Below, piece by piece: positions 35,565 through 45,957 of a DNA stretch of 64,000 nucleotides. A program made the translations under genes and the position numbers. The notes under the pieces are model-generated. The model searched no databases, was not told where the DNA came from, and saw only the letters and a list, made by a program, of their open reading frames with translations. The DNA comes from Agrocybe praecox. Its lineage: Eukaryota > Basidiomycota > Agaricomycetes > Agaricales > Agrocybaceae. The stretch is from assembly GCA_964017145.1 (NCBI GenBank), contig OZ024840.1, positions 3,782,001 through 3,846,000 of the forward strand, in the 5' to 3' direction. Every line of letters begins with the position of its first letter. Position 1 is the stretch's first letter.

Positions 35565-37629
35565 ATCTCTCCGCCCGAAAAATAATTCTAGAGACTATAT
35601 GCTAGTGTCGAGACGAATATATTGTGTCAAGTTTTTCAACATTTACCACAAGTATTCCCAGAGAAGGTATACTTAAAAATAGAACTGATGGCCAGAATGG
35701 ACCGGATCAACAAACGGATCAGAAGATTAGATTAGATGATATATTTCATGGAGTGGTAAGTATTGATGGTGGAATGGAATGATTATGAAGCGAATAGACA
35801 GACGGATTTGAAATGCAAATGGATGATAGATGTTTTCGCAGTATGTTTGAAGAGTCATTCGCAACTTGCCCAGGGAAAGTGAGATACCAAGAGGACGAGA
35901 CGGCGATCACAAATTCGACATTTGTGATGAGTCACAGGTGCCTTACGTAGTGTAAGTTGGAGTCTTGTGGGTAACCGGAAGAGGGTTTGATTCACAGAAA
36001 GGACAGTAACTCGTCTTCTAGAGTACTTTAGAAAACTTCAAAAAATGGCAAAGATCTGCAAGGGTCGCATAGTATGCGAGCGCCTCATTGCTTGCAACGC
36101 GGAATAACAGAAAGGGCCGCAGAATTCTCCGTTTATTGGGTCCAATGAAATTCATCGAAAGCGGACTTTATTGCTAGTACATTTAAATTGATTTTGATGC
36201 CTATACCACCGTTCAGATAAAAGGCAAGGGAAGAGAAGAAAATCCCCAAGGGTACCGGCTTGAATCGCATCGCACCATACATGTCCATGGGGCAGGTTCA
36301 CTCAAGAGACTAGTTTTCCTGGAGGCCACTAAGCTACTAACGACATGTCAATCACTTCCTAGCGAGTTTTCTGGCCCAGTAACCTTGTATACTGTTGTCA
36401 ATGCCACGATACTTTCTCTAGAACTTTGGGGCGACGTGTGCGGGAGTTGGTTGACCTGTGACTCTGCTGGGAGAATCAGAAACAGTTATGGGAGTATGGA
36501 GCGGACGTACCTGATACAGGAAATACACAGCCAGCACATCGAAGAAATGATACTGATGAATGTTTGGTTTTTGCTTGGGGATCTAGGTTCTTGCATCGTA
36601 CTGTCAACCATGGGGCACTGAAGTCGCGTCTCTGCACAGTGACTGAGAAGCGGATCATTCAAACCATTCTAATGCCCTGACCCATGTACTGAAGTACAAT
36701 AAAGTCTTCCATCAAATATGCGTGTAAAGGCCACTGAGTGTTGCTTATACCCAGGGATCAGCGCGCGGACGATTATCTATTTGCTTTATCTATAATTTGA
36801 TAGTCGATGCTTTGCTTCCGGCCGGAAATAGGCTTTCAGATTCCATATGCATACCCGTACCAGATACTACAAAGATAATGAAAATTTGGACTTAGGACAA
36901 AATAAGTTATTAATATTGCGCACCTTCGCCGGCCATAATCACACTTATAACGCCGCACCTATTATTGTCTTGACAAGCGATACGTCAAAGCATCCTTGAA
37001 CGTAGCTAACGCCTCTGGCATGCTTAATATCGACCAGAGATTGTGTCCGCGAGGCTCAGTTAGCTATACAACGGTGGTCGCTGATATAAGTCGAATCGAA
37101 GACGAAGACAGTATCGGTGATCCATGATACTATTAATATTGATCACATCTCCAGTTGGGTTGACCAGAGAGATCAAGCGCAGCAGCATCGAAGCATACTA
37201 GGATTCATTGATGACGAGGATCTATAACATTCTATCCTGTTGGGTCTGTTTAACGGCGTGAGTTAATTTCTGGGTCAAGACAAAAGCAAGGTGATCGGAA
37301 AAGACTTTACCCGGAACGATTTTAATACATCAAACAACAGCTATTGGAAGTAATACAGCTTGGCAGTGTCTAAATTCCTTGCACCACGGTCTGATAAATG
37401 TTTAATATCACGCTGACAGGCGTCGTTCACAGAAGAACATACCTGTATCATAACCTTCCTCATTCTTCATCATATTTTGATGGGAGGACTATAGATATAC
37501 CAATGAGCGCCCGTGAAAAGCACTGCGGGCGACTATCGGATGGGCGTTTAACAGGTTCGAAAATCGAAGGCCCTATTGGAGTAGCTATTCAGCCCACTAT
37601 GTGTACCAGGGTCCCTTCCGATGTCCGAC

Positions 37630-37712
37630 GCGGGTACTCACAGTGCCCATAAACACCGTCTAGCGAATTCCAACTCCGCCGGACTCTTACCCGTTGAGCC
37701 ACAGCCCTACGA
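37630..37712 (-). other. tRNA-like A-box sequence, possible SINE or decayed tRNA
   Basis: The minus strand reads GGGCTGTGGCTCAACGGGTA then AGAGTCC. It contains a near-consensus RNA polymerase III A box (TGGCTCAACGGG). No good B box (GGTTCGANTCC) or acceptor-stem partner is found 50-70 bases downstream, so it is not a functional tRNA gene. A tRNA-derived SINE or relic is possible. Confidence 0.3.
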
Positions 37713-40700
37713 ACCTAGCTTTCGGGGAAGTGCAATTAGTTAGATTTAATGTCTCTCTTTTTTTACGAAGTCTTCTTCGATGTCTTGATGTTCCAGGAAA
37801 AAGGTGTGAAGTCATAGCACAAACTGATGTCGAGGTTATGTTATCACCATCACCTGTGCTATGCGGGCTTTTATTAGCACGTAGACTCGGTCTAGAGCAT
37901 GTATGTAAGAAATCAGAGCAAGTTTGGAAAACAAAATTCCACTTACCAAATACACTTTTTTTCGATCGTTCCCCCAGAATTCGACACCTTGGCTAAACTT
38001 CCTACAGCCTGGAGAATATATAGCTACAATTGACAGCCATCTTCAATGTGAATGTATATTCTTGTTCCATCGGAGGTTTTGTTAGATTTTGGATAGATTG
38101 TCGGCGGATGCTTCAAATCATATGAACCAAGCAGTAAGAAAGGATCCATGGTGGCTGTACTGGAGTGAGTGTTTGCCGTGAGAAGAAATCGACCCACTGA
38201 CCATCAGCTCATTGATCCACCGTCTACGATTCAAGCTCGCTTGTTGAACGAGTAATGCGATCAACGGCGACCTCTGTAAAGTGGGAAACGTTAACTCATT
38301 ATAGTACGAGAGCCTGACCTGACCGCTAAGACTACCCCAATTTTGGGAAGTAGAAGTTGTTGGGACCCTCGATAGCGACTAGCCAGTAGTCCGATAGTAC
38401 GACTCTGTAGTACATGTGAGTTATGACAGTCCATGTTTATTTTGTTTCATGGTACCCGCCGCTTGTTTATCATTTGATGCAAGTTAATTAGTTCGAAATA
38501 TATTCGAGATTGTAAGGTCGGCTTCCTGAAAATTACGATATCAAAACACCGTTGACAGGCATTGAATAGTTAACCCACCTTTCTAGTTTCGACATCCTAA
38601 GAAGCCCGCGCCGTACATAGGTGGCTTTGAATTCCCCTGCAAAGTCGGGAAATACATGTCACTTTCAATTTAGTATGTTTTAGGTGACATTTCAATTGGA
38701 AAAACAGACCACATAAAGTATAATAGACGTTTAGAAATTAGAGTAGACGCCTCTACATCATTTTTTCGAGAGAAATAGAGCCAGTGTCCACGAGAGTGTC
38801 CCAGGGTGGCGTCCGTAAAAATCGTGAGGGAAATTAAATAGCCGCCGTCGGGGTGTGGTATCGGGAGCCATTTCTCATTTTCTCACATGGGACGATAGAT
38901 AAAGGGCCCAAGAAGGACTCAAAAGGATTGGCGCGGTGAATAAAACAACCAAACAAGTTGGTTATTGTGCAGGGAAAGAAAGAAGCAAGATAGCAAGTCG
39001 CCGTTAAATAACTTTTGGGTGCGAACGGAGACAGCGCAATTGTATTGAAAGACATAAGCCTGGGATTATCTAAAGGGAGAAAAGGGCACCATACACTTGG
39101 AAAGCAAAGGGTCTTGTCGTCATGATCATGTGCCGTTTGGGTGGTCTTGACTGTCACACTGGGTTCCTTGTCTAAGGTCTTATTTCGGCCCCGATCCATG
39201 CCGGTGCCGGCGTATGGAGTTTCGTCCTCCGAGACTACTTATTACTGCTTTAAGTATACGTCGGGCATGCGCCCACACCGCCGTGAGCAGGCGGGAAAGT
39301 GACTGTCAAACTCTGCAAGTCACACCACCGCTGACAATAAATTTAATTAAAGTGTCACACCTGCCGTTTCTTGCCGGACGATGCTTAAGGAGAAACGAGA
39401 CAAGTCTTCTAGGTCGATTATACTTGACTGTTGCTGCTTCTACATACATATCCAGCTTCAAAAAAATTTCTTTGACTAGGTTTGCTTCGATTTGCCGTGG
39501 CGAGCCAATAATATTAAGATTAAGCTTTACGTATGATCTGCGGCGCGATTGACAAGTAGACCCGTGGCGCCATCGCGCACGCGATTTATGCGTGCCGTAC
39601 CTCATTAAGCGCGATCCGGGGTAAGTAGGGCTAAATTTGTTGGGCAGATGCTGTTGTACACAGTCACTAGTAGTCACACTCATGTACGATATGTACGTAT
39701 ATGTACCTATCCAACCTCTACGACATATTATTCTTCTGATATATTGTGATAAAACCATATGTTCTCGTTGTTAATACTATTGGTGCGACCCTTATAGTAT
39801 CGACCCTTACTATATGCATACATATGCACACACAACCGAGCAAGCGCGTACTGCGCACGGCAATATGCGGTGCCATGTTCGGATCGGTTGGTTCCTCTTC
39901 GTGCAAATTGATGCAAGCGTGATGCAAGGCTGATGTGCGTATGGTTAATTCTTTGGACGTCTACATGGATGATGGTAGCGTATAAATTTTGGCTATCTCA
40001 TCGACCGAGGAAAAAGAAGCAATCGCGTCGAATACTGTCGAATACCGTCAGCATGTATCTACGGTATGTATGGTGCACCAAAGATCTATTTTTCTCCCAT
40101 CGCTAAATTCCGGTGCCAATTGATGCGTCATTGACCGCCTAGCATGTTCACATATATATTCTTATCAGATAGTGATGTTTTAGCCGTGGGCGCTTTACAA
40201 AAAGTTCGACTCGAGCGCTCGAGTCTTTATAAAACTTCTTAGGCACTTACTTCCGCCGGACTTTGCTGGAAAAAGTAATGACGCATCTTGTTTTCTTTTC
40301 CAAATTCCAAACTTGAGCTTGAACCTGGGCCATCCCAGGACCCCAGGCCAGGACACAGTCCAGAGTGCCAACTGGGAGCTGAGTCTGGCACGGGCATGAT
40401 AGGGCCGTGATCGGCGCGATGTGCGCTAATAAATACGAATGCGATCCGCTTTTGAGACCCACCCTCCGCCCTCGCCCTCGGCATTATCTTTCGAAATATG
40501 TGGGGTGGATAGATAAAGGGCTTATCTTTTAACTTCCGCTGACTCCTCCTTGTTCTCCGCCCTCGTCGACATCCCTGATATCTATTGGGCAATTGGAAAC
40601 AGAATCGATCCATTCCGTTGTATGGACAATCCCATCCGGGTCCAACGTTATCTCCCAGCCTCAGGCCTTGGACCTTGGTCGGTTGGTTGCCAATCCTCCG

Positions 40701-41324
40701 CCGCACCCACGCCACGTTCAAGCGAGGCGCTAGAGAACATGGATACATACCAACATACCCACATATTTGGAATATTGTTAAAATTGCAATGATATTATAT
40801 TGCATTTACATCTATATTTACATATATACCGATATGATGAATGATGATGATGAACGAACCTGTCGGTGTCCACTGTCTGTCATTTGATGGGATGGGGGAC
40901 GGGCTTCGAGACGCGGCCATCAGCATCGAGTGACTGTACGACGACTACTCGCTTTGTTTTATTTTTGTACATGTGCGTACTTACTGGAATCATCATACAG
41001 CGCGAATGTTGTTACTACGACCACGAGCACAACATCCCATCTGCATCGCCTCCGATCCTCCTCGTCGTCGTTATCGTCGACGACGTCCGAGTCGTACGTC
41101 TAAAGGCAGCAACAAATCGAATGATGAAAAAAAGAAAAACAAGCTGTTCGTATGGTAACGACGGGCATTGTATGATCCACATATACGATATGTATTCCTT
41201 GTGTATTCCGGTTTAAAATTCAATTCCAATCAATTCGTTCGTTCTCAAATTTCCTCATTCGTTCCGGAATCCGAATGCCCTGAACAAATATGTAAACGAA
41301 TATGTAATAAATGTCCCTACATTA

Positions 41325-41498
41325 CAGTCGAAGTTGCCTTATCTCATAGCTCTCGGTGGACGTCCGAAGCTATGGGTTATTGTATGGGTTATTGCAGGTC
41401 AAAATAGCCTTCAACCGAGGGTTTGGTGGACAGAAAACCTATGGGATTACGCAGGTTATGACTTTATATAAAGTTATGGGATAAGGAAGGTTTGACTG
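41325..41498. mobile_element. Mariner/Tc1-type MITE with TA target duplication
   Basis: A 174-bp non-coding element. The left end (41325-41351) starts CAGTCGAAGTTGCCTTATCT. The right end (41498-41472, reversed) starts CAGTCAAACCTTCCTTATCC. The 27-bp inverted repeats match at 21 positions. TA dinucleotides flank both ends (41323-41324, 41499-41500), as expected for Tc1/mariner insertion. Inside are two diverged copies of a GGTGGAC..CTATGGG..TTA..GCAGGT module. It has no coding capacity, so it would depend on a transposase elsewhere. Confidence 0.65.
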
Positions 41499-41543
41499 TA
41501 TCCCGAAAAAATCTCCTTCAACGACGAAAGGATTCTGGAAAGT

Positions 41544-41569
41544 CTATCTATCTATCTATCTATGTATGT
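41544..41569. repeat. CTAT/GTAT tetranucleotide microsatellite
   Basis: About five CTAT units followed by two GTAT units, 45 bases right of the MITE. Confidence 0.85.
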
Positions 41570-43968
41570 ATAACGAATTTATCTTCTTTTTCATTTCCAG
41601 CACGCTGAACTCACTCAAGCTCGACCCTTTTCTTATGAGAATGGCCCAATGGCCCGCCCTATGTACGTCATGTAGCACTACTACAGTAAATAGCACATAA
41701 CCTACAAAGTTATATTAGTATTAGTTCGCTGTTACTCCCATGACATAAAATCGCAAGTGTGAGCGTGCGTGCGTATATGTATGCATGCATGCACTAAATA
41801 CATACTAATCCGCCAAGTCCCAGGCTCAGGTCCCGACGTCGCTCGACGTTGAAGATGAAACGTACCCCAGTATTAGTAATGGGACCTACTTTAACTTAAA
41901 GTCTATATTTACCTTATATTATCATTTCCTTCTTCGCTCGCGAGTCGCAGCCCATTCAGAAGTTGTTGAATTGTAAGATCATGTGTTAAATAGGTACATA
42001 TATTTATTATACGCGCTATGTCTTTAGCGCTTGCGCAATCGCAGTGCGCATCAAATCGAGGAAAATAGTAGAATGTATGTATTTACTACTTACTTTTAAG
42101 CCAGGGATTCGAAGGCGGCCGCCCCAGGAGGGCGGGTGGGGGCGAGCGAGAACCGAACTAATATCAATAAATAAATAGATTAATATACGAAAAATTAAGA
42201 GAGAGAGCGGGGAGATTATATGGGCGTGAACACGCCCGGCGGTGAAAAGCACACGGCGGAGGAGGAAGAAGAAGCAATTTGGTTATTTTATGTTATTTAT
42301 ATAAAGTAACGAGGCGGGCAAGTTACTGTTGCTTACTTACGCACGTAGGTGAGGTAATTCGTATTTAGTACGGGGCCTGGCGCGCCCGACGTGCACATGG
42401 GGAAAAGGAAATTTTTAGACGTTGGACGTTGACCTTGGGTTTTGACACTGGACAGAGAAGAGCGTATTTATATATATCCGAGCAGAGGAACAGAAGAGAA
42501 GGGAATTTGAGAAAAGGTCGAGACGAGCCTCTTCCTCTTCGAGAGCGCGTTGGGCAGAAGGACATTCTCTGGGAGAATGGATTTAAAGAAAGAACTTGAA
42601 GGAGGGTGGGTGGATAATCAATTGAAGGCGCCAAGAACATGGTAGTAATATGTACATAGGATTTTCGTCAGTGGATACGTACATACGGCATACCCCATTC
42701 GCTGAGGAAAGTTTAATTCACTCGTACCAAGTATTCGAACTGCGTGTGTATGTACAGTAATGAACGGTTCGAAGTGTGCCGATGGAAAACCGTATGTAAA
42801 CCGCAAGGGTACGTATCGATGGCCAAAGTAATGTAACGCTCATACGCTCACGATGGATGGATATACGACGTGCCGGCGACCGACGCGCGGTTCGGGGAGG
42901 ATGGGATGATCATTTATTATGCACGGCCCATGGGCCAGCCCCGCCAAATCCAATGATGGGTGCTCGACTCGACTCGGGAGTGCGCATTATCCGTCGCGTT
43001 ATAGATATCCACCCCGCCTTACAAAGTGCTGTGAGAGTAGCGCGTACAATCGTCTTAGCTAGACATTCTTGAATTCTTTGTTCCTTTCCAGCGCAAGGTT
43101 TGGAAAGAGAAAAGATTTAGCGCTTGGCGTATGTTAATATGCATAGATGCGATGCACGCAAAAGTAGATATGCAGTACGTATGTACAACGGGGAAAAGTC
43201 GGTGTCCATCTTATGGCGCCCGTCGCCTGGATGGATCATGGAAAAATAGAATTTGAAGCTCACGCTGCTCGAAGAAGACGGGGTTTTGGAAACTCGCGAG
43301 TCGGGATTTTGGATGCTATGCATCCGTCCGAACGAGGTCGTCGTCGTCCCCGCCCATCACTTTTCCGAAAGATAAACAAAAATCCATTCGACGATTGGCC
43401 TCGCCTCTCCTCGCCTTCTGTATTACCGGTCGATAGTGGTGGTGTTGAATATTCAACTGTTGACATGTTGCGTGCGTTTATTTTTTTTGATCTGAGGTCC
43501 GGACCCGAAGATTTATGGGCCCAGTGGGTTGCCTTTTATGTTCGTTAATTCGTCATGAAATATGAAATTGGCCCGGACAGAGAATAGTGACTACATACTA
43601 GATAATCCTGCGGGATTGGCAGAAAAAGGTTATTTGATTGGTGGAACGGATTTTAACTCGGATTTATTTTGTCCGAGTGGTTGTGGGTGGTAAGCTATGT
43701 ACATAGGACGATGAAGAGGATAATGCTGAATTAGCGGAACACCGTTGAGGACGGAAGAAAGTCGACAGAGGCAATATCGGTAGGCGTGGGGAGGATTCGG
43801 CCGGTTGGATGTAGACGCGCAGATCTGGAGATATATTGCGGAGCGGACGGGGCTCACGGAGGAACGGCGCCAGAAGAACGGGAAGGTGAATCTGTAGATC
43901 TATGAGGCACGAAATGGGATTACGAAATTTGGATCGGAATCGATCATAACCAAAATAATCAGGTATAA

Positions 43969-43999
43969 CTAAACAGACTCGTTCAACTTTCTTTTGCAG
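43969..43999 (+). promoter_or_regulatory. Branch point and 3' splice site of a 5' UTR intron
   Basis: CTAAAC at 43969-43974, a pyrimidine run (CAACTTTCTTTT) and CAG ending at 43999 form a textbook acceptor 11 bases before the ATG of the C2H2 factor. This suggests that the first exon is non-coding and lies upstream; its donor was not identified. Confidence 0.55.
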
Positions 44000-44010
44000 C
44001 GCTGCCCACA

Positions 44011-45957
44011 ATGAGCTACGATTCCTACTCAAACTTTGACAATGACTATCTCGTTTACTCTTCAAACGGGGAACTCGATTTGAATGATTCAAAACTCCTC
44101 TGTGTTCCCCGCTACGCGTACAAACCCATACACCATGCTCTCGATGACTGGCAGCAGCCCCAACAGCCCTCTACTTCCCATTACTATCAGTACTCCTCCC
44201 CTCCAACGATCAAGCAAGAGGATTTTATCCCCTCGCACAATGATCTAAAGCAAAACTACGCCCTCTCGTCCCAAACACATCCTCAGTACTACCCCTTCCC
44301 ACAACAACTTCCTCTTCAACAATACCACCAGCAACAGCAACTGTCCAGATCCACTTTCTATGGGAACACCATTCAGCCGGCGGAACTATCCCCAGCCACA
44401 GAGTCTGGTACCTCCGTTTCCCCGCTCTCTGGCTTCACAGATTTATCGGCCGTCCCACCCCGATTCGTTGCTCGGGATCACCTAAAGTCTCCCATGCATT
44501 GGACTGACGACAGCGAGCTCGCCATCCACGCCCATGGCATGGTCGACATGGACATGTCTATGGTCACCATGGATGGCATGACCATTTCCATACCCCCTGC
44601 TGTCGTCGGTGGTATGCCCATTACCATGGCGGACGTTGGAGAGCCCCAAGACGAGGACGCGCCTGGCGAGGAGGACGCCGAGGGCGAAGAGGATTGGGAG
44701 CAGCACGCGCATGCACAACAGCAGCAGCAGGTCCAGTTCATGGTGCAGCAGTCTCAGCAGTCCCAGCATATGCAACAACAACAACAGCAATACATGGAGT
44801 CGGACAGTGAAGTTTCAGAAGCAGAAATGCAGAGCATCGGTGGTGGAGAGCAGCACGAGGAGCAACATCAGACGCGTTTAGTGTCTCCTCTGCACCAGCA
44901 GGTTCGTCTGGATGACGAGGGAGAGAGCGAGGTTACTGGAGGAGAGTCGGAGAGCGAAGACTCCTTCCTCAGCGAGCCAAGCGAGTCGGAAGGGGATGAA
45001 GACGACCCTGACGATCCGGAATTCGTGCCTCGATCGCGGTCGGGTCGTCGTGTTGGCCAGCGTCACCATACCGCCTACACCAACGGCGATCATCACGACC
45101 ACAATCATGGATTGTCCACATCGGCGCCTTATCAGACCTTCCCATTCAGCAGCATGACCGAGGGCAGAAATCTGCGTTCGCGGTCGTCTTCCGCGCGATA
45201 CACTCCTTATCCAAGCAGCTATCCATCAGCGGAAGGGCTGTATACCATTGACAACGACGCATTCGACAACATGGGTGATGAAAGCGGCGCATACAACGAC
45301 CAAGACCAACAACAACGACGCCAACGACACAATTCTACCTCCTCATCCTCATCCACACATCCTCCTCGCTCTCTCTCATCGTTATCCAACTCATCTGGCA
45401 TAACGACAGCGACATCGACGACCACCCGTCGGCGTCTGCGCCCGTCGAACACCCTGCCTGTGCCCATCCCCGTACCGAACCTGACGAAGAAGTCGCGTGG
45501 GCGGCGGGTACCTACGATGTCGAGTCTCGAGGATCTGCGGAGCGCGTCGAGCGGTGCAGGAAAGAAAAGGCTGAGCGCGGCTGGGGGCAAGATGGCGCGC
45601 ATGTATTTGTGCGATGTGGAAGGGTGTGGGAAATGTTTTGCCCGAGGCGAACATTTGAAAAGGCATGTGAGGAGCATCCATACATACGAAAAACGTGAGT
45701 CCTTTGTCTTTTTTCTTTCTTCGTCTTCATCCTCTTCGTCTTTCATCCTTTTTTTGTGTGAGCATCGTACTGATTTGCTCGCGCCCTCAGCTCATAAATG
45801 CCTCTATCCTGGCTGCGGCAAGGATTTCAGCCGGCACGATAACCTCGGCCAGCATATGCGAGTGCACAAGGACTACGTGCAGGAGGGAGTGACAATTCCC
45901 AATTCGAATTCTAGCTGCTCGACATCGTCAAGACGGAAGACGCTCTCTCAGGCTTGA
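44011..45957 (+). CDS. C2H2 zinc-finger transcription factor, Msn2-like
   Basis: Nuclear DNA-binding regulator of 616 residues (exons 44011-45694 and 45791-45957; the intron is 96 nt with GTGAGT and CTCAG). The long N-terminus is disordered, Gln- and Ser-rich and acidic: polyQ/His runs near 44300-44340 and 44715-44790, acidic ESESEDSFLSEPSESEGDED near 44940-45000, and a Ser/Thr block near 45340-45420. Two adjacent C2H2 fingers end the protein. Finger 1 is YLCDVEGCGKCFARGEHLKR followed by HVRSIH. Finger 2 is HKCLYPGCGKDFSRHDNLGQ followed by HMRVH, and the linker THxEKPHKC is split by the intron. The pair resembles Msn2/4, Com2 and related stress-type factors that bind AGGGG or similar; the target is inferred only. 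It is flanked by very long empty regions, a pattern often seen for developmental regulators. Confidence 0.9.
   Translation: MSYDSYSNFDNDYLVYSSNGELDLNDSKLLCVPRYAYKPIHHALDDWQQPQQPSTSHYYQYSSPPTIKQEDFIPSHNDLKQNYALSSQTHPQYYPFPQQLPLQQYHQQQQLSRSTFYGNTIQPAELSPATESGTSVSPLSGFTDLSAVPPRFVARDHLKSPMHWTDDSELAIHAHGMVDMDMSMVTMDGMTISIPPAVVGGMPITMADVGEPQDEDAPGEEDAEGEEDWEQHAHAQQQQQVQFMVQQSQQSQHMQQQQQQYMESDSEVSEAEMQSIGGGEQHEEQHQTRLVSPLHQQVRLDDEGESEVTGGESESEDSFLSEPSESEGDEDDPDDPEFVPRSRSGRRVGQRHHTAYTNGDHHDHNHGLSTSAPYQTFPFSSMTEGRNLRSRSSSARYTPYPSSYPSAEGLYTIDNDAFDNMGDESGAYNDQDQQQRRQRHNSTSSSSSTHPPRSLSSLSNSSGITTATSTTTRRRLRPSNTLPVPIPVPNLTKKSRGRRVPTMSSLEDLRSASSGAGKKRLSAAGGKMARMYLCDVEGCGKCFARGEHLKRHVRSIHTYEKRESFVFFLSSSSSSSSFILFLCEHRTDLLAPSAHKCLYPGCGKDFSRHDNLGQHMRVHKDYVQEGVTIPNSNSSCSTSSRRKTLSQA

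Larger units (their letters stand above)
35565..43968. other. Gene desert upstream of the C2H2 factor
   Basis: 8.4 kb with no recognisable gene. The longest open frame is 188 codons (40239-40805, minus); it is rich in Arg, Pro and Gly and has no motif. Short TGTATGTA/TACATACA motifs recur from about 39.6 kb on. A tRNA-like sequence (37630-37712) and a MITE (41325-41498) are listed separately. Confidence 0.6.

Noticed and set aside
40239..40805. 188-codon minus-strand ORF in the desert
   Set aside because: Arg/Pro/Gly-rich, no motif, overlapped by opposite-strand frames of similar length; looks like chance.
44478..44790. Cys/Leu-rich minus-strand frames under the C2H2 gene
   Set aside because: Antisense shadows of the CAG/Gln repeats in the transcription factor.
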